Shown: positions 8,210 to 17,412, counted from the first letter of the stretch. The stretch is DNA of 64,000 bases from VRUE01 sp963702035 (GCA_963702035.1 OY969700.1:2170001-2234000), one strand, 5' to 3'. Notes: generated from the sequence alone by a model not told the origin. Numbers and translations: made by a program.

Positions 8210-9778
8210 TCAACCCTCCCCTCCGGACGCGATGCCGCCGCTCGTGGGCTCCGATTCGCCCTCGAGGAAGCCCGGCGGGGCGGTCTCCGTCCGCTTGCGG
8301 AAGAACTCCGGTACCGCCCTCCACTGCACCGCCATCAGGATGAAGCCGAGGACGAGGAAGAAGATCGCGATCACCAGCGGTGGGCCGAGCCCGAACCAGG
8401 AGTTGCCCGATTCGGAGTTGGCCGGATCCGCCAGTTCGATCCCGTTCTTGATCAGCAGGTAGAAGAGGATCGTGGCGCCGATCGTGGGCCCGAGGCCGAT
8501 GAAGAAGAAGTTCTTGACGCTGCGCAGCAGCTCGTGCCGGTAGTAGATCGCGCAGGCGAAGCCGGTCAGCCCGATGTAGAAGGAGATCATCAGGCCAAGC
8601 GCCGCCAGCGAATCGAAGAGGATGTCTTCGCTGACCAGGGTCAGGCCGACGTACCAGACGATCGATGCGATCCCCATCGCCAGGGTGGAGACGTGGGGCG
8701 TGAGGAAGCGTGGATGGACCTTGCCGAGGCTCTTCGGCAGCGCGTTCGCGCGCGCCATCGAGAGCGTCGTGCGCGCCGTCGGCAGGATCGTCGTCTGGGT
8801 CGATGCCGCGGCCGAGGAGAGGACCGCGATGATCAGGATCTTGTCGAGCGGCGAGCCGAACACTTCCGTGCCGAGCGCGCTCAGCACGTCTTCCTGGTTG
8901 GCAACCAGTTGGTCGACGCCGGCGTAGGCCTGGGCCGCGACGGCGACGATCAGATAGACGCCGAGCAGGATCAGGGTGCTGACCACCGTTGCCCGCCCCG
9001 GCGCCTCGTCGGGATTCTCGGTCTCCTCGTTGACGGTGGCAGTCGTGTCCCACCCCCAGTAGATGAAGACCGCGAGCAAGAGCCCGGCGGAGAGCTCGCT
9101 GGTGCTGAGGCTGAACGGGTTGATCCATGAGAAGCTCGGATCGATCGAGCCGGCCGGCGCGCTGCCCGAGTAGACCTTGACCAGGGCGACCACGGCGAAG
9201 GCCGCCAGGGTGACGATCTCCGCCGCCAGCAGGCCGACCTGGGTGCGCGCCGAGAGCTCGATCCCGATCAGCACGATCGCGGTCATGATCACGATCCAGA
9301 GCACGCCGACCGCCGTCACCGCCACGGTCGATGCCGCGGCCGAGTCCCAGCCGAAGAGCAGGAAGGTGTAGAGGCCGGCGATCTGCGCCAGGTTGGCCAT
9401 CACGATCACGTCGGCGACGACGATCGTCCAGCCGGCGATCCAGCCGAGCTGCGGGCCCATCGCCTTGGTCACCCAGGAGAAGCTGGTGCCGCAGTCGGGG
9501 TCGGCTTTGTTCATGTAGTAGTAGCCGGCGGCGACGAGGAACATCGGCACGAAGGCGAGCAGCAGGATCGCCGGCGACTGCAGCGCGACCGCGGCGGCGA
9601 TGAAGCCGAGGGTCGCGGCGAGGCTGTAGCCGGGGGCCGTCGAGGCGACGCCGATGACGACGCTGGAGACGAACCCGATCGCGTTCTTCTTCAGGCCCTT
9701 CTCGCCGCTGCTCGGCATCGCGGGAGAGCGAGCGGTCGTTCCCACGGGCGGGGGGGCCGGAGCCGATGAACTCTCCAT
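8210..9778 (-). CDS. APC-superfamily amino acid/polyamine permease
   Basis: A 522-residue integral membrane protein with about 12-14 hydrophobic segments. It starts with a Ser/Pro/Ala-rich cytoplasmic tail, then GLKKNAIGFVSSVVIGVASTAPGYSLA, the typical first helix of APC transporters with its unwound Gly/Ala region. A characteristic segment is FIYWGWDTTATVNEETENP in the middle. It is divergent from a class III aminotransferase gene and sits among amine and amino-acid catabolic genes, so an amine or amino acid is the likely substrate (inference). Co-transcribed with the following usp gene. Confidence 0.9.
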   Translation of the reverse strand: MESSSAPAPPPVGTTARSPAMPSSGEKGLKKNAIGFVSSVVIGVASTAPGYSLAATLGFIAAAVALQSPAILLLAFVPMFLVAAGYYYMNKADPDCGTSFSWVTKAMGPQLGWIAGWTIVVADVIVMANLAQIAGLYTFLLFGWDSAAASTVAVTAVGVLWIVIMTAIVLIGIELSARTQVGLLAAEIVTLAAFAVVALVKVYSGSAPAGSIDPSFSWINPFSLSTSELSAGLLLAVFIYWGWDTTATVNEETENPDEAPGRATVVSTLILLGVYLIVAVAAQAYAGVDQLVANQEDVLSALGTEVFGSPLDKILIIAVLSSAAASTQTTILPTARTTLSMARANALPKSLGKVHPRFLTPHVSTLAMGIASIVWYVGLTLVSEDILFDSLAALGLMISFYIGLTGFACAIYYRHELLRSVKNFFFIGLGPTIGATILFYLLIKNGIELADPANSESGNSWFGLGPPLVIAIFFLVLGFILMAVQWRAVPEFFRKRTETAPPGFLEGESEPTSGGIASGGEG

Positions 9779-9808
9779 GGATACGACACTAAGGCGAAAC
9801 GTCCGCGT

Positions 9809-9863
9809 TCTGCAAGTAGCAGATGTCCCAAACTTCGGCGCCTGATTTATACATTGCGTATAA
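9809..9863. promoter_or_regulatory. Two inverted repeats in the permease-aminotransferase divergent region
   Basis: TCTGC-aagta-GCAGA lies at 9809-9823 and TTATAC-attgc-GTATAA at 9847-9863. Both have perfect arms with a 5-nt spacer. They sit in the 179-bp region between divergent genes, close to a PucR-type regulator gene, and are candidate operators. A TTGACC hexamer at 9879 could be a -35 box but no convincing -10 box follows. Confidence 0.35.
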
Positions 9864-9957
9864 GGGATCTCCCCTGACTTGACCCAATGAACACTTGAAT
9901 GAGAGAGTCAGGCGAGTTAGCTTTGTCCAGAACGTCGTAGGACGAAAGGAGAATCGC

Positions 9958-11343
9958 ATGGCCATCGCGTCGCAACCGACCGGGGCAGTGGACACCAGCC
10001 TCCAGGAGCTGGCGATGCGACATCTCTGGATGCACTTCTCGCGCATGGGCTCCTACGGCCCCGGCCACGAGATCCCGATCATCACCCGCGGCGAGGGCTG
10101 CTACGTCTACGACGAGCACGGCAAGCGCTACCTCGACGGCCTCTCTGCCCTCTTCTGCGTCAACGCCGGCCACGGCCGCGCCGAGCTCGGCGAGGCGGCG
10201 GCGCGCCAGGTCGAAGAGCTCGACTTCTACACGCTGTGGAGCTACGCGCATCCGCGCGCGATCGAGCTGGCGGCGCGGATCGCCTCGCTCGCCCCCGGCG
10301 ACCTCAACCGCGTCTTCTTCACCTCCGGCGGCTCGGAGGCGGTCGAGTCGACGCTGAAGCTGGCCCGCAACTACCACCGCATCCACGGCAAAGGCCAGAA
10401 GCACAAGACGATCGCCCGCGAGATCGCCTACCACGGCACCTCGCTCGGCGCCCTCTCCGCGACCGGCATCACCGAGCTGCGCTCGCAGTTCGAGCCGCTC
10501 GCCCCCGGCGGCTGTCATGTGCCGAACACCAACACCTACCGCTGGCCCGAGGATCGCCACCCGCTCTGGGCGGCAAACGCGATCGAGGAGCGGATCGTCT
10601 TCGAGGGGCCCGAGACGGTCGCCGCGGTGATCGTCGAGCCGGTCCAGAACGCCGGCGGCTGCTTCGTCCCGCCCGACGGCTACTTCCAGCGGGTGCGCGA
10701 GATCTGCGACCGCTACGACGTGCTGATGGTCTCCGACGAGGTGATCTGCGCCTGGGGTCGCCTCGGCCACTGGTTCGGCTGCGAACGCTTCGGCTACGTG
10801 CCCGACGTGATCACCGTGGCCAAGGGCCTGACCTCGGCCTACGCGCCGATGGGCGGCGTGATCATCTCCGACCGTGTCGCCGACGCCTTCATGCACGAGG
10901 ACGCCTCCTTCGCCCACGGCTTCACCTTCGCCGGCCACCCCGTCGCCGCGGCGGTGGCGATGGCCAACCTCGACGTCTTCGAGCGCGAGGATCTCTGCGG
11001 CCACGTGCTCGCCAAGGAGGGCGAGTTCCGCCAGATGCTGGAGAGCCTGCGCGACCTGCCGATCGTCGGCGACGTGCGCGGCGCCGGCTTCTTCCAGGCG
11101 ATCGAGCTGGTCAAGGACAAGGAGACGAAGCAGAGCTTCGACGACGAGGAGGCGGAGGACCTGCTGCGCGGTTTCCTATCTCGCGAGCTCTACGAGCGCG
11201 GCCTGATCTGCCGCGCCGACGATCGTGGCGACCCGGTGATCCAGCTGGCGCCGCCGCTGATCGCCGACACCGAGCAGTTCGAAGAGATCCACGACGTGCT
11301 GCGCGGTGTGCTCACGGACGCCTGGGAGCGGGTCCGAAGATAG
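9958..11343 (+). CDS. Class III pyridoxal-phosphate aminotransferase (omega-transaminase type)
   Basis: A 461-residue PLP enzyme. Key features are FFTSGGSEAVESTLKLAR (phosphate-binding region), an Asp in the VSDEVICAWGR strand that holds the pyridine nitrogen, and the Schiff-base lysine in TVAKGLTSAYAPMGG. Members transfer amino groups from putrescine, GABA, beta-alanine or taurine to pyruvate or 2-oxoglutarate. Start chosen at the ATG preceded by AAAGGAGAA. It is followed 8 bases later by the PucR gene, then ald and an aldehyde dehydrogenase; with these it would give amine to aldehyde to acid, with alanine dehydrogenase recycling alanine to pyruvate (inference). Confidence 0.92.
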   Translation: MAIASQPTGAVDTSLQELAMRHLWMHFSRMGSYGPGHEIPIITRGEGCYVYDEHGKRYLDGLSALFCVNAGHGRAELGEAAARQVEELDFYTLWSYAHPRAIELAARIASLAPGDLNRVFFTSGGSEAVESTLKLARNYHRIHGKGQKHKTIAREIAYHGTSLGALSATGITELRSQFEPLAPGGCHVPNTNTYRWPEDRHPLWAANAIEERIVFEGPETVAAVIVEPVQNAGGCFVPPDGYFQRVREICDRYDVLMVSDEVICAWGRLGHWFGCERFGYVPDVITVAKGLTSAYAPMGGVIISDRVADAFMHEDASFAHGFTFAGHPVAAAVAMANLDVFEREDLCGHVLAKEGEFRQMLESLRDLPIVGDVRGAGFFQAIELVKDKETKQSFDDEEAEDLLRGFLSRELYERGLICRADDRGDPVIQLAPPLIADTEQFEEIHDVLRGVLTDAWERVRR

Positions 11344-11351
11344 GCACGCCG

Positions 11352-12911
11352 ATGCTCACCGTGCAGAGCCTGCTGGATGAGGTCGGCCTCGACCTTGCGG
11401 CCGGCACGCGCGCGGCCGAGGCGCCGCTGCGCTGGATCCACATCTCCGAGCTCGAGGACCCGACCCCCTGGCTCTCCGGCGGCGAGCTGATGCTGACCAC
11501 CGGAATCCCGCTCGACAGCGCCGCCAAACAGCGCGCCTACATCCGCCTGCTCGCCGAGCACAATCTCGCCGGGCTCGGCTTCGGCACCGGCTTCAGCCAC
11601 AAAAAACTGCCCAAAGCGCTGCGCGAGGAGGCGAAGAAACGCGACTTCCCGCTCTTCGAGGTGCCCTACTCGACGCCGTTCATCGCGATCACCGAGAAGG
11701 CCTTCGCCAAGCTGGTCAACGAGCAGTACGAGGTGCTGCAGCGGGGCATCGCCGTACAGCGCCGGCTCGAGCGGCTGGTCCTCGAAGAGCGCGGCCTCGA
11801 GGAGATCGTCGCGACGATCGCCTCCGCGGTCGGCGGCACCGTGGCGATCCTCAACAACCGCGGCGAGCGCATCGCCGGGCGCGGCTTCCGCCGTGAGCTC
11901 TCCGCCGAGGCGGTCAACGCGATCCGCGACGAAGCGCTGGAGCACATCGCCGACGGCCACCCCTTCGTGCCGACTCATCCCTCGGTCGCCGGCCGCGCGC
12001 TCGCCCACCCGGTGATCTCACCCGGCGGCGGCCCGCCGCAGGCCTGGGTGGTGATGGTCCGCGACTCCGGCGGGTTGGGGGACTTCGAGCGCCTGATCCT
12101 GCAGCAGGCGGTCGCCGTCGTCGCGCTCGAGCTGATGCGTCGCCGCGTCGCCCGCGAGACCGAGCGCCGGCTTGCGGGGGACGTGCTGGCCGGCGCGCTC
12201 GGAGGTCGACTGGATCCCTCCGAGCTGCGCCGCCGGCTCGAGCCCTTCGGGATCGGCGACGAGGCCGCCGTGCTCGTCTTCGATCTCGACGACCCGGCCG
12301 CCGCCGAGGCGGCCCTGGAGCGGGCGCTCGCCGCCGACGCCTGCCCGGCCGTCGTCGCCCCCCACGCCAGCGGCAGCCGTGAGCTGCTCTGCGCCGTCGT
12401 CGACGCCGCCGACCGCGACCCCGTCGACCTCGCTTCCGAAGCGCGGCGGGCGCTGATCAAAGAGCGCGGCGCGGTGCGCGCCGCGGCCAGCCGTCCGGCG
12501 CCGCCGGAGGAGCTGCGCCACTCCTTCCACGAGGCGCGCTGCGCGCTCGAGGCGACGGCGTTCTCCGAGAACGGCAGCGGCCCCGACGTGGCGTCCTGGC
12601 GTGATCTCGGCGCCTTCACCCTGCTGCTCTCGATCCAGGACGACGACGCGCTCGCGCTCTACTGCGACAGCGTCCTCGGCCCGATCGAGTCCGGCGACGA
12701 GGAGTACGGCGGCGAGCTGCTGCGCTCGCTGGAGGCCTTCATCGAGCAGAACGGGCAGTGGGAGCGCGCCGCCCGCGAGGTCTACTGCCACCGCCACACC
12801 CTGCGCTACCGGATGCGCAAGGTGGAAGAGCTGACCGGACGCGATCTCTCCCGCGCCCACGACCGCATCGAGTTCTGGCTGGCGCTGCGCGCCAGGGAGT
12901 TGGTTGGATGA
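11352..12911 (+). CDS. PucR-family transcriptional regulator
   Basis: A 519-residue protein with the three-part PucR layout. The N-terminal PucR sensory domain spans about residues 1-125 (begins MLTVQSLLDEVGLDL, includes GGELMLTTG). A GGDEF-like/CdaR middle domain follows. The C-terminal HTH_30 domain covers about residues 450-515, with NGQWERAAREVYCHRHTLRY and RMRKVEELTGRDL. PucR proteins activate purine, amine or amino-acid catabolic operons in response to a metabolite. It sits between the aminotransferase and ald genes and so probably controls this operon (inference). Confidence 0.9.
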   Translation: MLTVQSLLDEVGLDLAAGTRAAEAPLRWIHISELEDPTPWLSGGELMLTTGIPLDSAAKQRAYIRLLAEHNLAGLGFGTGFSHKKLPKALREEAKKRDFPLFEVPYSTPFIAITEKAFAKLVNEQYEVLQRGIAVQRRLERLVLEERGLEEIVATIASAVGGTVAILNNRGERIAGRGFRRELSAEAVNAIRDEALEHIADGHPFVPTHPSVAGRALAHPVISPGGGPPQAWVVMVRDSGGLGDFERLILQQAVAVVALELMRRRVARETERRLAGDVLAGALGGRLDPSELRRRLEPFGIGDEAAVLVFDLDDPAAAEAALERALAADACPAVVAPHASGSRELLCAVVDAADRDPVDLASEARRALIKERGAVRAAASRPAPPEELRHSFHEARCALEATAFSENGSGPDVASWRDLGAFTLLLSIQDDDALALYCDSVLGPIESGDEEYGGELLRSLEAFIEQNGQWERAAREVYCHRHTLRYRMRKVEELTGRDLSRAHDRIEFWLALRARELVG

Positions 12912-12917
12912 CACTCG

Positions 12918-12964
12918 CGCGTTCGTCCTTTATACGCCTATGTGGGACAAAGGACGAACGCGCT
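12918..12964. repeat. Class II TAT-loop hairpin, copy H2
   Basis: A perfect 15-bp inverted repeat (12918-12932 and 12950-12964) with a 17-nt loop containing CTATG. Arms GCGTTCGTCCTTT and the loop end GGGACAAA are the same as in H1 at 3206-3250. It lies in the 67-bp gap between the PucR and ald genes, with its right arm 14 bases before the ald start. Confidence 0.8.
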
Positions 12965-12978
12965 CCCCTGGAGTCCCG

Positions 12979-14172
12979 ATGATCGTCGGTGTCCCCAGGG
13001 AGATCAAGCCCGACGAGTACCGCGTCGCGATCACCCCGGCCGGGGTGCGCGAGATGGCCGAGCACGGCCACCGTGTTCTGATCGAGGCCGGGGCGGGCGA
13101 GGGCAGCGCGATCGCCGATGCCGAATTCGAATCGCAGGGCGCCGGCATCGTTGCCGATGCGGGCGCCGTGTTCGGCGAGGCGGAGATGGTCCTGAAGGTG
13201 AAGGAGCCGCAAGCGGCCGAGATCGAGATGTTGCGGCGGGGCCAGCTGCTGTTCACGTACCTGCACCTTGCGCCCGACCCCGAGCAGACCCGCGGCCTCT
13301 GCGGCTCCGGTGCCACCTGCATCGCCTATGAGACCGTGGAGGACGCGCGCGGGCGGCTGCCGCTGCTTGCGCCGATGAGCGAGATCGCCGGCAAGATCGC
13401 CACCCAGGCGGGCGCCTTCATGCTGGAGAAGCCGCTCGGCGGGCGCGGCATCCTGCTCGGCGGCGTGCCCGGCGTGGCGGCGGCCAACGTGATCGTGATC
13501 GGCGGCGGGGTCGTCGGCATGAACGCCGCCACGATCGCGATCGGCATGCAGGCCGATGTATTCGTCTTCGACAAGTCGATCGACCGCCTGCGCGAGCTCG
13601 ACGTCGACTTCGCCGGCGCCTGCTCGACCGTTTACGCGACGACGCTCGCCGTCGAAGAGATGCTGCCCGGTGCCGACCTGGTGATCGGCGCCGTGCTCGT
13701 CCACGGAGCACGCGCCCCTTATGTAGTGCGGCGTGAGCAGCTGGCGCTGATGAAGCCCGGCGCGGTCCTCGTCGACGTCGCGATCGACCAGGGCGGCTGC
13801 TTCGAGACCTCGCGCCCGACCACCCACCACGACCCGACCTTCGAGGTCGACGGGATCACCCACTACTGCGTCGCCAACATGCCCGGCGCGGTTCCGATCA
13901 CCGCGACCAAGGCGCTCACCAACGCCACCCTGCCCTACGCGCTCGCGCTCGCCGACCAGGGCGTGAGCGGCGCGATCCGGCGCGACCCGGGCCTGCGCCC
14001 GGGAGTAAACGTCGCCGCCGGACAGGTGACCCACCCCGCGGTAGCCGAGGCCATAGGCCTCCCCTGCGTCCCCGTAGAGCAAGCCCTAAAAACCCCCGCC
14101 GACGGGCCGATAAGTCAAGTCGGACTTGACTTATCGGCCCGTCGGCCGCGAGAGGCGGAGGCGATTGAGTGA
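12979..14172 (+). CDS. ald: Alanine dehydrogenase
   Basis: A 397-residue enzyme of the AlaDH/PNT family, catalysing NAD-dependent interconversion of L-alanine with pyruvate and ammonia. Seen are the N-terminal MIVGVPREIKPDEYRVAITP block with the catalytic-site lysine/arginine region, LKVKEP, APMSEIAGKIATQAGA, the NAD-binding VIVIGGGVVGMNAA, and NMPGAVPITATKALTNATLP. The family normally ends soon after the VEQAL-like helix. Here about 22 extra residues follow, encoded by a 49-bp palindrome (14098-14146). The stop overlaps the next start (TGATG). Start is the ATG after hairpin H2; an in-frame upstream start would read through the hairpin. Confidence 0.95.
   Translation: MIVGVPREIKPDEYRVAITPAGVREMAEHGHRVLIEAGAGEGSAIADAEFESQGAGIVADAGAVFGEAEMVLKVKEPQAAEIEMLRRGQLLFTYLHLAPDPEQTRGLCGSGATCIAYETVEDARGRLPLLAPMSEIAGKIATQAGAFMLEKPLGGRGILLGGVPGVAAANVIVIGGGVVGMNAATIAIGMQADVFVFDKSIDRLRELDVDFAGACSTVYATTLAVEEMLPGADLVIGAVLVHGARAPYVVRREQLALMKPGAVLVDVAIDQGGCFETSRPTTHHDPTFEVDGITHYCVANMPGAVPITATKALTNATLPYALALADQGVSGAIRRDPGLRPGVNVAAGQVTHPAVAEAIGLPCVPVEQALKTPADGPISQVGLDLSARRPREAEAIE
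14098..14146. repeat. Near-perfect palindrome forming the 3' end of ald
   Basis: Arms of 24 bp (14098-14121 and 14123-14146) pair perfectly around a single central base. The sequence is read as codons for the C-terminal extension of alanine dehydrogenase (ADGPISQVGLDLSARR region). As RNA it would form a very stable hairpin about 25 bases upstream of the next start codon, possibly separating expression of the two overlapping genes. Confidence 0.85.
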
Positions 14173-15611
14173 TGGCGGCGGAGAAGACGAAGCTCTTGAA
14201 TTTCATCGGCGGGGAGGCCGTCGACCCGGCCGAGGGCCGGACGGAGGACGTGGTCAATCCGGCTACCGGCGCGGCGATCGCCTCGGCACCGCTCTCGACC
14301 AAGGCCGACGTCGACGCCGCGGTCGCCGCGGCCAAGGGTGCCTTCGAGGGCTGGGCGGCGACGCCGCCGGGCGAACGGGCACGGGCGCTCTTGCGGATCG
14401 CCGACATGATCGAGGAGCGCGGCGAGCAGATTGCCGACCTCGAGGCCGCCGACGCGGGCAAGCCGCGCGGCGCCGTGCTCGAGGACGAGGTGCCGGTGAT
14501 GGCCGACAACCTGCGCTTCTTCGCCGGCGCCGCCCGCTGCATGGAGGGCCGCGCCGCCGGCGAGTACATGCAGGGCCACACCTCCTTCGTCCGCCGCGAG
14601 CCGGTCGGCGTGGTCGGCCAGATCACCCCCTGGAACTACCCGCTGATGATGGCGATCTGGAAGCTCGGCCCGGCGCTCGCCGCCGGCAACACGGTCGTGC
14701 TGAAGCCGGCCGAGACGACGCCGCTGACGACGCTGCTCTTCGCCGAGTGGTGCGCCGACCTGCTGCCGCCGGGCGTGCTCAACGCGATCGGCGGCCACGG
14801 CGAGCCGACCGGGGTCGGGCTGGTCACCCATCCCGACGTCGAGATGGTCTCACTGACCGGCTCGCCGCCGACCGGCAAGTGGATCGCCAAGGCCGCCGCC
14901 GACACGCTCAAGCGCGTCCACCTCGAGCTCGGCGGCAAGGCTCCCGTCGTCATCTTCGACGACGTCGATATGGGGACGGCGATGGAGACGATCGCCGGGA
15001 CCGGCTACTACAACGCCGGCCAGGACTGCACCGCGGCGACCCGTGTGCTCGCCGCCAAAGGCGTTTACGACGACGTGGTCAACGGCCTCGTCGGTGAAGC
15101 GAAGGGCCTGGTGCTGGGCGACACGCTCAGCGCCGACACGACCCTCGGCCCGCTCAACTCCCAGCGACAGCGCGAGCGGGTCGAGGGTTTCCTTGAGCGC
15201 AAGCCCGGCAACGCCGAGGTCGTCACCGGCGGTACCGAGCCCGATCTGCCCGGCTACTTCCTCGAGCCGGCCGTCGTCGCCGGGCTCGAGCAGGGCGACG
15301 AGATGATCCAGCAGGAGATCTTCGGCCCGGTGATCACGGTGCAGCCGTTCAGCGATGAGGCGAAGGCGATCGAGTGGGCGAACGGCACGCCCTACGGGCT
15401 TGCCTCATCGGTCTGGACCCGCGACGTCGGCCGCGCCATGCGCGTCGCCAACGCCCTGCGCTTCGGCTGCGTCTGGATCAACGACCACATCCCGCTCGTC
15501 TCCGAGATGCCCCACGGCGGCTACAAGGAATCCGGCTACGGCAAGGACCTCTCGATGTACGCCCTGGAGGACTACACCGAGATCAAGCACGTGATGATCA
15601 ATTTGGAATGA
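14172..15611 (+). CDS. NAD(P)-dependent aldehyde dehydrogenase (gamma-aminobutyraldehyde dehydrogenase-like)
   Basis: A 479-residue ALDH. The conserved parts are TPWNYPLMMAIWKLGPALAAGNTVVLKPAE (cofactor-binding region), the catalytic Glu in LELGGKAPV, the nucleophile Cys in NAGQDCTAATR, and EIFGPV. The C-terminal segment VSEMPHGGYKESGYGKDLSM with LEDYTEIKHVM resembles gamma-aminobutyraldehyde/betaine aldehyde dehydrogenases of putrescine breakdown. It starts at the ATG that overlaps the ald stop (TGATG), with GGAGG ten bases upstream, so it is translationally coupled to ald. The most likely role is oxidation of the aldehyde made by the nearby aminotransferase or oxidase (inference). Confidence 0.92.
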   Translation: MAAEKTKLLNFIGGEAVDPAEGRTEDVVNPATGAAIASAPLSTKADVDAAVAAAKGAFEGWAATPPGERARALLRIADMIEERGEQIADLEAADAGKPRGAVLEDEVPVMADNLRFFAGAARCMEGRAAGEYMQGHTSFVRREPVGVVGQITPWNYPLMMAIWKLGPALAAGNTVVLKPAETTPLTTLLFAEWCADLLPPGVLNAIGGHGEPTGVGLVTHPDVEMVSLTGSPPTGKWIAKAAADTLKRVHLELGGKAPVVIFDDVDMGTAMETIAGTGYYNAGQDCTAATRVLAAKGVYDDVVNGLVGEAKGLVLGDTLSADTTLGPLNSQRQRERVEGFLERKPGNAEVVTGGTEPDLPGYFLEPAVVAGLEQGDEMIQQEIFGPVITVQPFSDEAKAIEWANGTPYGLASSVWTRDVGRAMRVANALRFGCVWINDHIPLVSEMPHGGYKESGYGKDLSMYALEDYTEIKHVMINLE

Positions 15612-15648
15612 CCGTGGCGCGTCCGTCGTCGGTCGATACCCTTGACCG

Positions 15649-17412
15649 GTGAGGATTCTGGGCAGGGGACTCGCGCTCGCCGCGGCGGCGCTCGTGGCGG
15701 CGGTCGTCTTCATCGCCGCGGCGCCGGCCGAAGAAGAAGACGTGCCGCGCTGCCACGGGCGGCGGGCGAAGATCGTCGGCACGCCCGGCGATGACGTGAT
15801 CCACGGCACGCCCGGGCGCGACGTGATCTGGGCTGGGCCGGGGGACGACGAAATCTTCGGCAGCCTCGGCAACGACCTGATCTGCGGCGGGGGAGGGGAC
15901 GACCTGATCCACGGCGGTCGCGGCAACGACGAACTCTACGGCGAAGCCGGCAGCGACAGGATCTACGGCGACCTCGGCGACGACAAGGCCTCCGGCGGCG
16001 CCGGCGAGTACGACGAGGTCGCCGGGGGCCTCGGCATCGACACGCTCAACGGCGGCCCGGGCAGCTTCGACCTCGTCCACGGCGACTACGGCTACGACCG
16101 CATGGACGGCGGCCCCGGCGAAGACGACATCGCCTCCTTCGCCACCGCGGTCGCCGGCGGCAAGGGCTCGGGCGTCTGGGTCTCGCTGGCGGCGCACAAG
16201 GCGCGCGGCGACGGCCACGACCGCCTCTTCCGCTTCGAGGACATCGAAGGCTCCGCCTTCCGCGACACGCTGATCGGCGACGAAGGCGACAACCGGATCA
16301 ATGGCGGCCCGGGCGACGACACGCTCGCCGGCGGCGGCGCCGACGAGCTGATCGGCGGCCAGGGCAGCGACGGCTGCCAGGGCGCCGCGGGGCACACGTC
16401 CTCATGCGGCAAGGAAGCTCCGCCCAAAGCTTCTGCCTATGTCCAGCTGGACCGCACCAAAGGCGGTGGCGGCGGGCTGGTCATCGTCGGCGGCGACGGC
16501 AACGACGTTTTCACCGCGGTCACCTACGACGAAGAAACCGAGACCTTCGGCGTCGGGGACACCAAGGGCGTCGCGGTCGGGCCCGGCTGCGACCACGTCG
16601 GTGGCGACCCCAGGCAGGTCGCCTGCGCCGCGAACGGGCCGGCCCGATGGCTGACCGCCGACCTCGGGCCCGGCAACGACAGGCTGCGGGTCGAAGGCTC
16701 GCTGGCCGGCGCCCAGAACGTCCGCATCGCCGGCGGCTTCGGCGACGACACGATCAAGGCCGGGCCCGAGGACGACCTGCTTCAGTCCGGCCCCGGCGCC
16801 GACAAGCTCTACGGCGGCGACGGCTCCGACGGGCTCGTCGGCGGCCTTCCCGGACCGACCTACTTATATGGGGAAGGCGACGGCGACCTGCTCGCGGCGG
16901 GCGGCGGCTGCGCCGGCGGCGCCATAGTCGGCGGCGAAGGCCGCGACGACGCCTCCTTCGCCGAGACCCAGGCCCACCCCGGCCTGCTCTACATCTCCTT
17001 CCTCGCCCACAAAGCCTGGATCGACACCCTGCTGAAGGAAGGCAAGTGCCACCCGGTCCGCCTCGACCCCTCCGACGAGGACATGGAGGGCTCCTTCGAC
17101 AACGACGTCCTGATCGGCGACAGCGGCCCCAACGCGATGCTCGGCCAGCCCGGCCAGGACCAGTTCTTCGGCGAGGGGGGCGAAGACATCATCGACGCCC
17201 GCGACGGCGTCCGCGACTTCTCGATCCAGTGCGGCACCGGCTTCTACACCCAGCCCCCGAAGCCGAAAGGCTCCAAGGGCCCACCGCCCGAACCGATCCT
17301 CCACGGCACCGCCGCCGGCCGCGCCCTCACCGACTCGTTCGACCCCGCTCCGCTGCTCTGCAGCGATGTTGTCGTAGGCACCCCGGTGGCCGGCCTCAAC
17401 AACGGCGGCTGA
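15649..17412 (+). CDS. Secreted calcium-binding (RTX-type repeat) protein
   Basis: A 587-residue protein starting with GTG and a signal peptide (MRILGRGLALAAAALVAAVVFIAAAPAEE). After CHGRRAKIVGTPGDDVIHGT come many nonapeptide repeats of the GGxGxDxx type (for example GGGGDDLIHGGRGNDELYGEAG), which form Ca-binding beta-rolls. Two repeat blocks (about residues 40-240 and 340-420) are separated by less regular sequence, and a third short block is near 480-520. There is no visible catalytic domain. Probably exported and folded outside the cell by calcium. Stands alone between ALDH and a toxin-antitoxin pair. Confidence 0.85.
   Translation: MRILGRGLALAAAALVAAVVFIAAAPAEEEDVPRCHGRRAKIVGTPGDDVIHGTPGRDVIWAGPGDDEIFGSLGNDLICGGGGDDLIHGGRGNDELYGEAGSDRIYGDLGDDKASGGAGEYDEVAGGLGIDTLNGGPGSFDLVHGDYGYDRMDGGPGEDDIASFATAVAGGKGSGVWVSLAAHKARGDGHDRLFRFEDIEGSAFRDTLIGDEGDNRINGGPGDDTLAGGGADELIGGQGSDGCQGAAGHTSSCGKEAPPKASAYVQLDRTKGGGGGLVIVGGDGNDVFTAVTYDEETETFGVGDTKGVAVGPGCDHVGGDPRQVACAANGPARWLTADLGPGNDRLRVEGSLAGAQNVRIAGGFGDDTIKAGPEDDLLQSGPGADKLYGGDGSDGLVGGLPGPTYLYGEGDGDLLAAGGGCAGGAIVGGEGRDDASFAETQAHPGLLYISFLAHKAWIDTLLKEGKCHPVRLDPSDEDMEGSFDNDVLIGDSGPNAMLGQPGQDQFFGEGGEDIIDARDGVRDFSIQCGTGFYTQPPKPKGSKGPPPEPILHGTAAGRALTDSFDPAPLLCSDVVVGTPVAGLNNGG

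Noticed and set aside
12904..12978. An upstream start for alanine dehydrogenase that would read through hairpin H2
   Set aside because: The family N-terminus MIVGVPREIKPDEYR begins at 12979; the extra residues come from the palindrome and overlap the PucR stop.
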